DNA of 64,000 nt from Pseudomonas indica NBRC 103045 (GCF_002091635.1 NZ_BDAC01000008.1:1-64000), one strand, 5' to 3'; shown: positions 7,476-17,040, counted from the first letter of the stretch. Translations and numbers: made by a program. The notes: generated by a model not told the origin, from the letters alone.

Positions 7476-9638
7476 ATGAAACAGCACCGCCTTTCCCTCA
7501 TCGCCCTGCTTCTCGGCGGATTCGCCGCTCCCTTCGCCCAAGCCAGCAGCGATGACGGCTGCTACCCGGACTGGTCGCTCATCCACCACCAACTGGATGC
7601 CTGCAGCAACCTGCCATTCCTCAGCCCGGGCAACGACAGCCAGGTGAACCTGCGCTTGCTGCTGACCGATGCCGGCCAGGCCTCGCTGCCGGAATACCCG
7701 GTCTCGGAGTACGACCGCACGCTCGGCTACGGCCCGGTGCCTTTCAACCTGGCCATGCTCCACGAGCCCAGCCCGCCCGTCGAAGCGGCAGCCTCCGCGT
7801 CCACCACACCCGAGCCGGCGGACGATCTGCTGCAACGCATCGGCGGCGACGTCGCCAGCCTGAGCCTGGGCGGCGAGGACAGCTACGCCGAGGGTGAAGG
7901 TGGGCGTGGACGCAGCAACAACCACGACACCGCCCGGCTATTCCTGACCCGGCTGCTCGAAGCCGATCTGCCCGACGCCGAGCGCCAGGAGCTGGCCCGC
8001 GTCCGTCTGCGCATGCTCCAGTTGCATCTGGAGGACGGCTCGGAGGACGCGCTCACCCCGACGGGTATCGAGACACCGCTCGGCCAGCAATTCGCCCGTT
8101 ACCTTACCGGCGCCACGGCTTTCTATACCGGTGACTTCGACACGGCCCGGCAGGACTTCGAGGCGCTCGTCGACAGCGAGGACGACTGGCTGCGCGAAAC
8201 CGCCCGCTACATGGTCGGACGCACCCAGTTGAACGCCGCCCAGCGCAACGCCTTCGACGAGTGGGGCTACCCGCAGATGGAAAACGTCGACCACGATGCT
8301 CTCCAGACTGCGCAAACCGCCTTCGAGGCGTATCTCGCCGCCTACCCGGAAGGCCGCTACGCCCTCTCCGCAAACGGCCTGCGCCGCCGGCTCTACTGGC
8401 TGATGCAGGACCCGCGCAAGCTGGCCGACGAATACGCCCGGCTGTTCGCCGAAGCGAATGCGCAACAGAACCCGGATCAGCAAGTGGCGCTGCTACAGGA
8501 AGTGGATAACAAACTGCTCACCGTCACCGCTCCCGATGCGGTCGACAGCCCCCTGCTGCTGGCCACGCTCGACCTGATGAAGTTGCGCACCGACGCGCCC
8601 GGCGCCCTCGACCGGGATGCCCTCCAGGCCCAGCGCGGGTCGTTCGAGCAACATCCGGCGCTGCATGCCTATCTGCTGAGCGCCTACCACTTCTTCGTCG
8701 AAGGCTCCCCGGAGAAAACCCTGGAAAGCCTGCCCAGCACCCTTCCGACAACACCGCTGGACTACCTGACCTTCAGTCAGCAGACCCTGCGCGGCCTGGC
8801 CCTGGAGGCCAAAGGCGACCGGCAGCAGGCCGCCAAGCTCTGGCTGGATCTGCTGCCCCTGGCCCAGCACCCCTTGCAGCGCGCCCAGCTGGAACTGGCC
8901 CTGGCCATGAACTACGAGCGCAGTGGCCAACTGGACGCGGTGTTCGCCGACGGCTCGCCGATCCGCACTCCCCGCGTCCGGGAAATCCTGTTGCGCCATG
9001 TCGCCGGCCCTGACCTGCTGCGCAAGCAGGCCCAGGCGGGCGGAGTTCCGAATGAGGAACGGGAAACGGCGCTGTTCGCCCTGCTCTACAAGGACTTGCT
9101 CCGCGGCCATTACGACGACTTCTCAGCCGACCTGGCGCTGCTGCCGAAGACAACGCCGGAGCAGCCCGCAGCCAACGTCGACAGCCTGCGCAACCTGGCA
9201 CTGTTCCGCTGGTCTGGCGGGGATACCTCGGGTTATCAGTGCCCATCCCTCGCAGAGACAGCCCAGGCTCTACAGGCGAACGCGCAGGACCCGAAAGGCT
9301 TGAACTGCCTGGGCGAATTCATCCTGCGCAACGGCCTGGACGGCTTTGCGCTGAACCGCCAGCCCGACGAACAGGTCCTCGGCGGCAGCGAGCCGCTGTT
9401 CCCCGGCCCGATCTATTCCCGGCTGGATGGCTATCTCCATGTAGTCGCCGATGCCAAGGCCTCATCCGACGACAAGGCCTACGCGCTGTACCGGGCGATC
9501 AACTGCTACGCGCCGAGCGGCTACAACGGCTGCGGCCCGCAGGACATTCCACAGAGCCAGCGCAAGCAGTGGTTCCAGACCCTGAAGAACCGCTATGCCC
9601 AGACCACCTGGGCGCAGTCGCTAAAGTACTACTGGTAA
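7476..9638 (+). CDS. Large exported helical-repeat-like hypothetical protein
   Basis: The product is 720 residues with a signal peptide (cleavage likely after AQA, near residue 24). It is probably periplasmic or outer-membrane associated. The body is rich in Ala, Leu, Asp and Glu, and in evenly spaced helical segments such as FYTGDFDTARQDFEALV, EAKGDRQQAAKLWLDLLP and YERSGQLDAVF. These look like TPR/Sel1-type solenoid repeats of the kind seen in envelope assembly scaffolds. I do not recognise a named family. It is separated by only 3 bases from a DUF3142 gene, so the two are almost certainly translated together and may act in one envelope process. Confidence 0.75.
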   Translation: MKQHRLSLIALLLGGFAAPFAQASSDDGCYPDWSLIHHQLDACSNLPFLSPGNDSQVNLRLLLTDAGQASLPEYPVSEYDRTLGYGPVPFNLAMLHEPSPPVEAAASASTTPEPADDLLQRIGGDVASLSLGGEDSYAEGEGGRGRSNNHDTARLFLTRLLEADLPDAERQELARVRLRMLQLHLEDGSEDALTPTGIETPLGQQFARYLTGATAFYTGDFDTARQDFEALVDSEDDWLRETARYMVGRTQLNAAQRNAFDEWGYPQMENVDHDALQTAQTAFEAYLAAYPEGRYALSANGLRRRLYWLMQDPRKLADEYARLFAEANAQQNPDQQVALLQEVDNKLLTVTAPDAVDSPLLLATLDLMKLRTDAPGALDRDALQAQRGSFEQHPALHAYLLSAYHFFVEGSPEKTLESLPSTLPTTPLDYLTFSQQTLRGLALEAKGDRQQAAKLWLDLLPLAQHPLQRAQLELALAMNYERSGQLDAVFADGSPIRTPRVREILLRHVAGPDLLRKQAQAGGVPNEERETALFALLYKDLLRGHYDDFSADLALLPKTTPEQPAANVDSLRNLALFRWSGGDTSGYQCPSLAETAQALQANAQDPKGLNCLGEFILRNGLDGFALNRQPDEQVLGGSEPLFPGPIYSRLDGYLHVVADAKASSDDKAYALYRAINCYAPSGYNGCGPQDIPQSQRKQWFQTLKNRYAQTTWAQSLKYYW

Positions 9639-9641
9639 CCC

Positions 9642-10379
9642 ATGGGGCGGCTCGCGCGAACCCTGGCCGCCTGTATTCTGCTGGCTCTCCTGGCCGCCCC
9701 GTGGCCTTCCGGTCCGGCGAACGCTGCCGTGGAAGCCAGCGACTACGATGCCTTCTGGCTGTGGAGCGGCGTCCGCCCTCAGCCCGTCCTGGCCCAGGCC
9801 AGGACCCTGTACATCCTGCAAGGCCAGATCAGCGCCATACGCCGCAGCGCACATCCCGAAGTTCGCTTCGCCGCTCAAGGCGTGGCCATTCCCAAGCCGA
9901 GCCGCAGCGAGGTCTGGCTGGCCTATCGCGCGCACACCCTGCGCTGGCCGCCGCACGTCCACGACACCCTGCTCGCGCAGTTGCGCCGCTGGCAGCGTGC
10001 CGGACACCGGGTGGTCGGCGTACAGATCGATTTCGACGCCCGGACGCTGCACCTCCACGAATACGTGGATTTCCTCCGCGACCTGCGCCGTCGCCTGCCG
10101 GTCGAATACCGCCTCAGCATCACCGGGCTGCTGGATTGGAGCAGCAATGCCGACCCGACAGCCATCGGGCAGTTGAAGGGCGTCGTCGATGAGGTGGTGG
10201 TCCAGACCTACCAGGGTCTCTCGACCATCACCGATTACCAGGCCTACCTGCCACGCGTCAGCCGGTTGGGCCTGCCGTTCAAGATCGGGCTGGTGCAACA
10301 GGGCGAGTGGCGGGCGCCCGACTACCTCGTCCGTTCGCCTTGGTTTCGTGGCTACGTGGTGTTCCTGCGCAACCCGTGA
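9642..10379 (+). CDS. DUF3142-family exported protein
   Basis: The product is 245 residues with an N-terminal signal peptide (cleavage after ANA, near 30). The rest resembles DUF3142: a YDAFWLWSGVRP opening, VVGVQIDFDARTLHLHEYVDFL in the middle, and a C-terminal WFRGYVVFLRNP. The alternating strand/helix pattern with acidic residues at strand ends (QIDFD, EVVVQTYQG) is reminiscent of glycoside-hydrolase-like TIM barrels, but that is inference. Its ATG is 3 bases after the preceding stop and lacks a strong Shine-Dalgarno, suggesting translational coupling to the upstream gene. Substrate and role are unknown. Confidence 0.7.
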   Translation: MGRLARTLAACILLALLAAPWPSGPANAAVEASDYDAFWLWSGVRPQPVLAQARTLYILQGQISAIRRSAHPEVRFAAQGVAIPKPSRSEVWLAYRAHTLRWPPHVHDTLLAQLRRWQRAGHRVVGVQIDFDARTLHLHEYVDFLRDLRRRLPVEYRLSITGLLDWSSNADPTAIGQLKGVVDEVVVQTYQGLSTITDYQAYLPRVSRLGLPFKIGLVQQGEWRAPDYLVRSPWFRGYVVFLRNP

Positions 10380-10484
10380 CTCGGATACCGGAAGAGCGGC
10401 AAGACGAATGTTCGGCCGATCACAACCCGGCACGCCGCGACAACCGTTCAGCAAGAGGAAAGCGGCATCGCCCGCAGGCTCTGT

Positions 10485-10490
10485 TATACT
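10485..10490 (+). promoter_or_regulatory. -10 element of the rhlE2 promoter (long leader)
   Basis: TATACT lies 140 bases before the rhlE2 start, so the transcript would carry a GC-rich leader of about 130 bases (10500-10629). Long leaders are common ahead of DEAD-box helicase genes regulated at the RNA level. The -35 is poor. Confidence 0.4.
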
Positions 10491-10629
10491 CGGCGCTTCC
10501 CGCCAGGCTTACGCCCGGATGCGCGGCCCGAGTGGCCCCGCAGGACCGGACGGGATCGCACGCCAGTTGCGATTCAAGCCAGGCAGATCACCCCATCGGG
10601 CATCGCCCCAGAACTGAACAGGATTTCTC

Positions 10630-12447
10630 ATGTCCTTTGCTTCCCTCGGTCTCTCCGAGGCTTTAGTCCGTGCCATCGAGGCAGCCGGCTACAAAGAGCC
10701 CACCCCAGTGCAACAGCGGGCCATTCCCGCCGTGTTGCAAGGCCGCGACCTGATGGTCGCCGCCCAGACGGGTACGGGCAAAACCGCAGGCTTCGCCCTG
10801 CCCATCCTCGAACGCCTGTTTCCCGGCGGACATCCCGACCGCGAACATCGCCACGGCCCGCGCCAGCCGCGCGTGCTGGTCCTGACGCCGACACGCGAAC
10901 TGGCGGCCCAGGTACATGACAGCTTCAAGGTCTACGCCCGCGACCTGAAATTCGTCAGCGCCTGCATCTTCGGCGGCGTCGGCATGAACCCGCAGGTCCA
11001 GGCGCTGGCCAAGGGCGTCGACGTCCTGGTGGCCTGCCCCGGTCGCCTGCTCGACCTGGTCGGTCAGGGCAGCGTCGATCTGTCCCACGTGGAAATCCTC
11101 GTGCTCGACGAAGCCGACCGCATGCTCGACATGGGCTTCATCCACGATGTGAAGAAGGTCCTCGCCAAGCTGCCGCCCAAGCGCCAGAACCTGCTGTTCT
11201 CGGCGACCTTCTCGAAAGACATCACCGACCTCGCCAGCAAGCTCCTGCACAACCCCGAACGCATCGAAGTCACCCCGCCGAACACCACGGTGGAGCGCAT
11301 CGAGCAGCGCGTGTTCCGCGTGGCCGCCAGCCACAAGCGTGCCCTGCTGGCCCATCTGATCACCCAGGGCGCCTGGGAACAGGTCCTGGTGTTCACCCGC
11401 ACCAAGCATGGTGCCAATCGCCTGGCCGAGTACCTCGACAAGCACGGCCTGCCGGCGCTGGCGATCCACGGTAACAAGAGCCAGAACGCCCGCACCAAGG
11501 CCCTGGCCGACTTCAAGGCCAACCAGGTGCGCATCCTGGTGGCCACCGATATCGCCGCCCGTGGCCTGGACATCGACCAGTTGCCCCATGTGGTCAACTT
11601 CGAGCTGCCCAATGTCGAGGAAGACTACGTGCACCGCATCGGCCGTACCGGCCGTGCCGGCCGCAGCGGCGAAGCCATCTCGCTGGTGGCCCCGGATGAA
11701 GAGAAGCTGCTGAAAAGCATCGAACGGATGACCAAGCAGAAGATTCCGGACGGCGACACCATGGGCTTCGACCCAGCCTCGGTCGAGGCCGAACGCCCGG
11801 AGACCCGCGAGCGCCAGGAGCCGCGCCCGCCGCGCAACCAACAGCCGGCCGGCGAGCGCAAGGCCGGGAGCGGCCGCAAGGACAAGGGCAAGGAACGCAA
11901 CAAGGCCAAGCCGAAGGGCCCGCGCCAGGACCAGCAGCAGCCCGCCAAGGCCGCACGTGCGCCCGTCCCCGCGCTACCTCCGGACCGCGATCCCGAAGAA
12001 TTCCTCGACGACGAAGTCGACAACTTCGGCAACCGGGTCGATTACGTCAGCCCGTACCAGAAGCAGCAAGGCCGCGGGCGCCGTAGCGGTGGACAGGGTC
12101 AGGGCCAGCCGCAGGGTGGCAGCCAGGGCCGTGGCCAGGGTGCTCGTGGACAAGGCTCGCAAGGGCCGGCTCAGGGCCGCAGCAACAATGGCCAGGGGCA
12201 AGGCCAGGGCAAGGCCGGCCAAGGCCGGCGCAAGGGCCGGGGTGGCCAGGGCCGTCGCGAAGACAGCCTGCGCAGCGAGCCGCCGTTGCGCGAGCCGACC
12301 GAGGCTCGACCGCAGCGCGAGACCCAGCCGCGCATCCTGCACAAATCCCGGGGTGAGCGCCTGCCCACGCTGGAGCAGCTGGAGCAGTTGCCGAGCCGTC
12401 CACGCGGCGAAAAACCGGCCCTGCTGACCCGTAACCGGGATAGCTGA
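10630..12447 (+). CDS. rhlE2: ATP-dependent DEAD-box RNA helicase RhlE2
   Basis: The product is 605 residues. The helicase core (about 1-370) shows the Q motif with [19 protein letters not shown] and [10 protein letters not shown], motif I AQTGTGKT, motif II DEAD, motif III SAT, and motif [13 protein letters not shown]. The C-terminal 230 residues are a basic, low-complexity extension with Arg/Gly/Gln-rich repeats (about 475-545). In P. aeruginosa the RhlE2 (PA0428) extension helps bind RNA and RNase E, so a role in RNA turnover and ribosome assembly is likely. The position beside pasP matches PA0428, except that mexAB-oprM is missing between them. Confidence 0.92.
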   Translation: MSFASLGLSEALVRAIEAAGYKEPTPVQQRAIPAVLQGRDLMVAAQTGTGKTAGFALPILERLFPGGHPDREHRHGPRQPRVLVLTPTRELAAQVHDSFKVYARDLKFVSACIFGGVGMNPQVQALAKGVDVLVACPGRLLDLVGQGSVDLSHVEILVLDEADRMLDMGFIHDVKKVLAKLPPKRQNLLFSATFSKDITDLASKLLHNPERIEVTPPNTTVERIEQRVFRVAASHKRALLAHLITQGAWEQVLVFTRTKHGANRLAEYLDKHGLPALAIHGNKSQNARTKALADFKANQVRILVATDIAARGLDIDQLPHVVNFELPNVEEDYVHRIGRTGRAGRSGEAISLVAPDEEKLLKSIERMTKQKIPDGDTMGFDPASVEAERPETRERQEPRPPRNQQPAGERKAGSGRKDKGKERNKAKPKGPRQDQQQPAKAARAPVPALPPDRDPEEFLDDEVDNFGNRVDYVSPYQKQQGRGRRSGGQGQGQPQGGSQGRGQGARGQGSQGPAQGRSNNGQGQGQGKAGQGRRKGRGGQGRREDSLRSEPPLREPTEARPQRETQPRILHKSRGERLPTLEQLEQLPSRPRGEKPALLTRNRDS

Positions 12448-12461
12448 AACCGCTGGGCCCA

Positions 12462-12497
12462 AACGAAAACGCCGACCTCGAGGTCGGCGTTTTCGTT
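12462..12497. terminator. Bidirectional terminator between rhlE2 and pasP
   Basis: A perfect 36-base palindrome begins AACGAAAACGCCGACCTC and continues as its exact complement. The A-run on one side and T-run on the other allow termination on both strands. It lies between two convergent genes, rhlE2 (+) and pasP (-). Confidence 0.9.
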
Positions 12498-12515
12498 CCG
12501 CGTTGCGCTTGGTTC

Positions 12516-13094
12516 TTACTGGCGCACGCCTTCCACCGAGAGAATCAGCTCCACTTCCTGGGAAGCCGGGCCGAGGTCCTTCTGAATGTCGAAGTCCTTC
12601 AGCTTGAGGGTGGTGGAACCCTCGAAACCGGCACGGTAGCCGCCCCACGGGTCATCGCCCTGGCCGACCAGCTTGGCCTTGATCACCACCGGCTTGGTCA
12701 CGCCGTTGAGGGTCAGGTTGCCGGTGATGTCGGCGGTGCCGGTACCGGTGGACTTCACCGCTGTCGACTCGAAAGTCGCAGTCGGGTGCTTGCTGACGTT
12801 GAGGAAGTCGCCGCTGCGCAGGTGCTTGTCACGCTCGGCATGGTTGGTGTCGACGCTCTCGGTGTTGATGTTCACCTTCACCTTGCTCGCTTCCGGGTTC
12901 TTCTCGTCGAAGCTGAAGGTGCCGTCGAAATCCTTGAAGGTGCCATACAGCCAGCTGTAGCCCAGGTGGCTGATCTTGAAATTGACGAACGCGTGCTGGC
13001 CCTGCTTGTCAATCACGTAATCGGCGGCCATGGCCTGGCCGGCGGTCAGCAGTGCGGAGCCGAGCGCCAGTGCGGCGAGGGTTTTCTTCAACAT
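12516..13094 (-). CDS. pasP: YceI-family periplasmic protein (PasP-like)
   Basis: The 192-residue product has a signal peptide ending AMA-AD. It is followed by a YceI lipocalin-like beta-barrel: [20 protein letters not shown], a central [19 protein letters not shown] block and a C-terminal strand ending [10 protein letters not shown]. YceI proteins bind long polyprenoid or lipid chains in the periplasm. The P. aeruginosa homologue PA0423 (PasP) was described as a secreted protease linked to corneal disease, although its fold carries no classical protease motif. It is followed by a cytochrome b561 gene, a very common YceI partner. Confidence 0.88.
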   Translation of the reverse strand: MLKKTLAALALGSALLTAGQAMAADYVIDKQGQHAFVNFKISHLGYSWLYGTFKDFDGTFSFDEKNPEASKVKVNINTESVDTNHAERDKHLRSGDFLNVSKHPTATFESTAVKSTGTGTADITGNLTLNGVTKPVVIKAKLVGQGDDPWGGYRAGFEGSTTLKLKDFDIQKDLGPASQEVELILSVEGVRQ

Positions 13095-13166
13095 GGGTAA
13101 CTCTCCAGTGAGGTCGGGTAACAGGCAGAGGCGTTCCCACGCCCCCGCAATTCGTTTCGCGAAAGG

Positions 13167-13712
13167 TCAGCGGCCGAGCATCCGCACCAGCGTCGTATCG
13201 CGGTCGAGAAAGTGGTGCTTCAACGCGGCCAGGGCATGGATGACCGCGAAGATCACCAGTCCCCAGGCCAGGTACTTGTGGATATGCCCGGCGATGTCCT
13301 CCTGCTCCGGCAGGCCGCTGACCAGCGCCGGCACTTCGAACCAGCCGAAGACACCGATGCCGCGTCCGTCCGCCGTCGAGATCAGGTAGCCGGAAATCAT
13401 CACGCCGAACAGCCCCAGGTAGAGCAGGCCGTGCCCCAGCGTCGCGCCCAGGCGGGTCAACCGATCGTGCTCGGGCAGCGCGGCTGGCGGCGGGCTGACG
13501 AAACGCCAGACCAGGCGCCCCAGCATGAGGAGGAACAGAAGGATGCCGATGCTCTTGTGAATGTCCGGCGCGCGCTTGTACCAGCTGCTGTAGTAGTCCA
13601 GCCCAACCATCCAGAAGCCAAGGGCGAACAGACCGAAGACGGCCACAGCCACCAGCCAGTGCAGCAGGACGCTGACCAGCCCGTAGCGGGCAGAAGAGTT
13701 GCGCAATTGCAT
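13167..13712 (-). CDS. Cytochrome b561 family protein
   Basis: The 181-residue integral membrane protein has four hydrophobic helices and conserved histidines at H18 (VLLHWLVAVAVF), near 50 (DIHKSIGILLF) and near 145-160 (HIHKYLAWGLV, VIHALAALKHHF). These would ligate two b-type hemes. The family transfers electrons across the inner membrane, often to or from superoxide or quinones. Pairing with a YceI gene is conserved in many proteobacteria. The ATG at 13712 is preceded by an AT-rich spacer with palindromic sites, suggesting its own promoter; pasP downstream could be co-transcribed. Confidence 0.88.
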   Translation of the reverse strand: MQLRNSSARYGLVSVLLHWLVAVAVFGLFALGFWMVGLDYYSSWYKRAPDIHKSIGILLFLLMLGRLVWRFVSPPPAALPEHDRLTRLGATLGHGLLYLGLFGVMISGYLISTADGRGIGVFGWFEVPALVSGLPEQEDIAGHIHKYLAWGLVIFAVIHALAALKHHFLDRDTTLVRMLGR

Positions 13713-13749
13713 GTCAGGAAGTCTTCCCCGGAAAACGATTGAGAAAGAC

Positions 13750-13815
13750 TAACGATAAATCTATCGAGTTAAAGCGGAAAATTTCGCTTTGAAATATCGG
13801 GAAATACGATCGTTA
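13750..13815. promoter_or_regulatory. AT-rich promoter region with nested palindromes upstream of the b561 gene
   Basis: The only markedly AT-rich patch nearby holds a near palindrome AAAGCGGAAA-ATTTCGCTTT (13771-13790). Outside it lies an inverted pair CTAACGAT (from 13749) and ATCGTTAG (ending near 13815). Symmetry of this kind is typical of dimeric repressor or activator binding. The regulator is unknown. Confidence 0.45.
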
Positions 13816-13925
13816 GCGTGCCTGCGACAATCACCGAGACGCTCATCACAGAGCGAGGTAGCGCATCGACGAGCACACCGATGCAACCGTCGGCACATCC
13901 GCCCATTGCGGGCGGAGCGCATCGA

Positions 13926-15413
13926 TTATTTGAACAATCCGGAGAAGAAACCCGGCTTCGGCTTGGCCTCTTCGGCCTTGGCCGGCTCGGGCTGCTTCGG
14001 AGCGGCCGCCGCCGGCTGTACCGGCTCGATGGTCTTGCCGGCCAGCAGATCCTGCAACTGCGCGGCAGCCCGCTTGCCGCTGCTCAGCGCACCTTCCAGC
14101 GTGCCCGGATGCAGCGCATCGGTGTGTTCGCCGGCGAAGGCCACACGCTGCAACGGCTGCTCCCAGAGCCGCCAGAAACGACTGATCTGCCCCGGGCCAT
14201 AGGCGAGGTAGGCGCCGACCGTTCCCGGATCGGTGCTGTAGCGACGGATCTCGTAGCCGCTGAACGCACCCCGCGCCTTGGGATAGTGCTTGTGCAGGCG
14301 AATCAGCACCTGGTCCACCATCTGCCGGTCACCGAACGCCTGCAACAGCCGCGCGTTATCGCCGGACAGGTTGATCAACACATTGGCGCCGCCTTTCAGC
14401 GCCGGCTCGATCCAGAGCATGCCGAGGCCTTGGTCGCTGTAGATTTCCCCGGACATCCGCGCCTTGCTGTCCCAGACCGGGCTCTTGAACTTCAGCAGCA
14501 TCTGGTCGCGCCAACCGTAGTTGGTGCTCTTCAGCGCGCCTTGCTGCCGCTCGGAAAGCGCCGGGATGAACTGGATCTGCGCCAATGCGCGCAAGGGTAC
14601 GGCGAGCACCACGTAGTCGGCGTGATAGCCGGTGGCACCGACTTTCACGGTGACGCCGTCCTTGTCCTGGCTGATGGCGGAAACCCGCGCCTTGGTCTTG
14701 ATCGTCTTCAGCTTCTTGACGAACGCCTGGGCCAGCACTTGGCTGCCGCCCGGCAGGCGCGCCGCGCGCAGGTCGCGGTCATCGATGCCGCGATAGACCC
14801 GGGTCTGTTGCGCCAGGTAAAGCAGCGACAGCCGCGACGGTTCGTCGTAGCGGGTACGAATGCGCTGGTTGACCAGCAGACGCGCGGTCGGCGGCAGTTC
14901 GAGCTTGTCCAGCCAGCGCGCCACGTTGATCTGGTCGAGGGCGAACAGCGTGTTGTTCGCTGCCGGGTTGAGCGGGTCGTCGATGGCGGCGGCCAGATCG
15001 TCGAGGGTCTTTTCGAAACGCAACAAGGCCTGAGCGGTGGTCGGCTGCTTGTCGGCCAGTTCGGTGGCGCTGAAATACTGGCCATCGATCAGATAGCCCG
15101 GCGTGCGTACGTAGTCGGGTGCCGGTTGCGTCTTGATCTTGAAGCTGTCGAGGTAGCCGTTGAGCACCGGCTGCACCTTGGCGTTGCCGACCCACTCGCC
15201 AGCCGCCAGCCCGGAGCGCCCGCCGACGGTCGGCTTGGCTTCCAGCAGGGTCACCTGCCAGCCGGCCTGCTGTAGCTCGTAGGCCGCGGAAAGCCCCGAC
15301 AAACCCGCGCCGACCACAATCGCCGTGGGCTGCTTGTCCTTGCCCTGCGCCAGACCGGCAGCCAACCCGAGCACCAGCAGCGCCAACGCGCGCGCCCAAC
15401 GTAACGACATCAT
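13926..15413 (-). CDS. FAD-dependent flavin amine oxidase family protein
   Basis: The product is about 495 residues with an N-terminal signal sequence (RWARALALLVLGLAAGLAQG). A dinucleotide-binding block AIVVGAGLSGLSAAYELQQ follows at about residues 30-48, then the flavin-adjacent GGRSG motif. Near the C-terminus VAFAGEHTDALHPGTLEGAL is the second FAD-contacting block of the MAO/LSD1-like family. The longer open frame is spurious: an ATG pair at 15413/15410 preceded by AGGGG starts the signal peptide. The last 40 residues are a Pro/Ala/Lys/Glu-rich tail. Substrate unknown; an amine is expected. It matches PAO1 PA0421 and is divergent from bioA. Confidence 0.87.
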   Translation of the reverse strand: MMSLRWARALALLVLGLAAGLAQGKDKQPTAIVVGAGLSGLSAAYELQQAGWQVTLLEAKPTVGGRSGLAAGEWVGNAKVQPVLNGYLDSFKIKTQPAPDYVRTPGYLIDGQYFSATELADKQPTTAQALLRFEKTLDDLAAAIDDPLNPAANNTLFALDQINVARWLDKLELPPTARLLVNQRIRTRYDEPSRLSLLYLAQQTRVYRGIDDRDLRAARLPGGSQVLAQAFVKKLKTIKTKARVSAISQDKDGVTVKVGATGYHADYVVLAVPLRALAQIQFIPALSERQQGALKSTNYGWRDQMLLKFKSPVWDSKARMSGEIYSDQGLGMLWIEPALKGGANVLINLSGDNARLLQAFGDRQMVDQVLIRLHKHYPKARGAFSGYEIRRYSTDPGTVGAYLAYGPGQISRFWRLWEQPLQRVAFAGEHTDALHPGTLEGALSSGKRAAAQLQDLLAGKTIEPVQPAAAAPKQPEPAKAEEAKPKPGFFSGLFK

Positions 15414-15548
15414 GCAATCCCCTGCTTGAAACGACGGCGCGCAGCATACCCAGCCACCCTCGGCGAAACCAGACGTATCCGCCGGCGTGCCGAAAACGCC
15501 CTGCCGCTCATCTGATAGGCTGTGCCGATCATTACAGGAGACGACCGC

Positions 15549-16952
15549 ATGGGCCTCAACGCCGAGTGGATGCAGCGCGACCTCGCCGTGCTCTGGCATC
15601 CCTGTACCCAGATGAAAGACCACGAGCGGCTGCCGCTGGTGCCGATCCGCCGCGGCGAAGGTGTCTGGCTGGAGGATTTCGAGGGCAAGCGCTATCTCGA
15701 CGCGGTCAGCTCCTGGTGGGTCAATGTGTTCGGCCACGCCAACCCGCGCATCAACCAGCGGATCAAGGATCAGGTCGACCAGCTCGAACACGTCATTCTC
15801 GCCGGCTTCAGCCACCAGCCGGTGATCGAACTCTCCGAGCGGCTGGTCGCCATGACGCCGGCCGGCCTGGAACGGGTCTTCTATGCCGACAATGGCTCGT
15901 CCTGCATCGAAGTGGCGCTGAAAATGAGCCACCACTACTGGCTCAACGTCGGCAAACCGGAGAAGAAGCGCTTCGTCACCCTCAGCAACAGCTACCACGG
16001 CGAAACCGTGGCTGCGATGTCGGTGGGAGACGTCGCGCTGTTCACCGACACCTACAAGGCGCTGCTGCTGGATACGCTCAAGGTGCCGAGCCCGGACTGC
16101 TATCACCGCCCCGAAGGGGTGAGCTGGGAAGACCATTCGCGGCTCATGTTCGGCCACATGGAACAGACTCTGGCCGAGCACCATCGAGAAATCGCGGCCG
16201 TGATCGTCGAGCCGCTGATCCAGGGTGCGGGCGGCATGCGCATGTACCACCCGGTCTATCTCAAGCTCCTGCGCGAAGCCTGCGATCGCTACGGCGTGCA
16301 CCTGATCCATGACGAGATCGCCGTCGGCTTCGGCCGCACCGGCACGATGTTCGCCTGCGAACAGGCCGGCATCACCCCCGATTTCCTCTGCCTGTCCAAG
16401 GCGCTCACCGGGGGCTATCTGCCGCTGGCGGCCTGCCTCACCACCGACCGGATCTACCAGGCCTTCTACGACGACTACTCGACACTGCGTGCCTTCCTCC
16501 ACTCGCATAGCTATACCGGCAATCCGCTGGCGTGTGCGGCGGCCCTGGCGACCCTGGATATCTTCGAGAGCGACCGGGTGATCGAGAACAACCGGCGGCT
16601 TGCCGCACGCATGGCCCAGGCCACGGCGCACCTGATCGATCATCCGCAAGTGGCCGAAGTGCGCCAGACCGGGATGGTGCTCGCCATCGAAATGGTCCAG
16701 GACAAGGCCAGCAAGACGCCCTACCCCTGGCAGGAACGTCGCGGCCTGAAGGTCTTCGAGCATGCGCTGTCGCGTGGTGCCCTGCTCCGTCCCCTGGGTA
16801 GCGTGGTGTATTTCCTGCCGCCCTATGTGATCACCGAGGAGCAGATCGACTTTCTTGCCGAGGTGGCGAGTGAGGGCATCGACATCGCTACGCGCGACAG
16901 CGTGAGCGTTCCACTGGGCGGCCGTTATCCCGGGTTCCGCGATCCCGGATAG
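15549..16952 (+). CDS. bioA: Adenosylmethionine-8-amino-7-oxononanoate aminotransferase
   Basis: The 467-residue class III PLP aminotransferase makes 7,8-diaminopelargonic acid in biotin synthesis, using SAM as amino donor. The opening LWHPCTQMKDH is specific to BioA. The DEIAVGFGRTG block supplies the Asp that contacts PLP, and Lys near residue 285 in LSKALTGGYLPLA is the Schiff-base lysine. The ATG at 15549 follows ACAGGAGA at good spacing. The other bio genes are not in this window; Pseudomonas bioA is commonly separated from bioBFHCD. PAO1 counterpart PA0420. Confidence 0.95.
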   Translation: MGLNAEWMQRDLAVLWHPCTQMKDHERLPLVPIRRGEGVWLEDFEGKRYLDAVSSWWVNVFGHANPRINQRIKDQVDQLEHVILAGFSHQPVIELSERLVAMTPAGLERVFYADNGSSCIEVALKMSHHYWLNVGKPEKKRFVTLSNSYHGETVAAMSVGDVALFTDTYKALLLDTLKVPSPDCYHRPEGVSWEDHSRLMFGHMEQTLAEHHREIAAVIVEPLIQGAGGMRMYHPVYLKLLREACDRYGVHLIHDEIAVGFGRTGTMFACEQAGITPDFLCLSKALTGGYLPLAACLTTDRIYQAFYDDYSTLRAFLHSHSYTGNPLACAAALATLDIFESDRVIENNRRLAARMAQATAHLIDHPQVAEVRQTGMVLAIEMVQDKASKTPYPWQERRGLKVFEHALSRGALLRPLGSVVYFLPPYVITEEQIDFLAEVASEGIDIATRDSVSVPLGGRYPGFRDPG

Positions 16953-17003
16953 CGGCAGCCTGCTTCGCGGTAGGTAACAAGCACTTCGAGCCGAGGCCAG
17001 AAC

Positions 17004-17040
17004 GCTTTAAGCTTGCCGCTTCTCACTTGCCGCTTGCAGC
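17004..17040. repeat. REP-like repeat, copy B (immediately upstream of rsmE)
   Basis: GCTTTAAGCTTGCCGCTT followed by a second CTTGCCGCTTGCAGC is the same motif as copies A, C and D. It ends 7 bases before the rsmE ATG, so it occupies the place where a Shine-Dalgarno would be expected; none is obvious. Confidence 0.6.

Noticed and set aside
13926-16763. 945-codon frame fusing the amine oxidase with sequence antisense to bioA
   Set aside because: The extra N-terminal part is the complement of bioA; a signal peptide with a good ribosome site starts at 15413.
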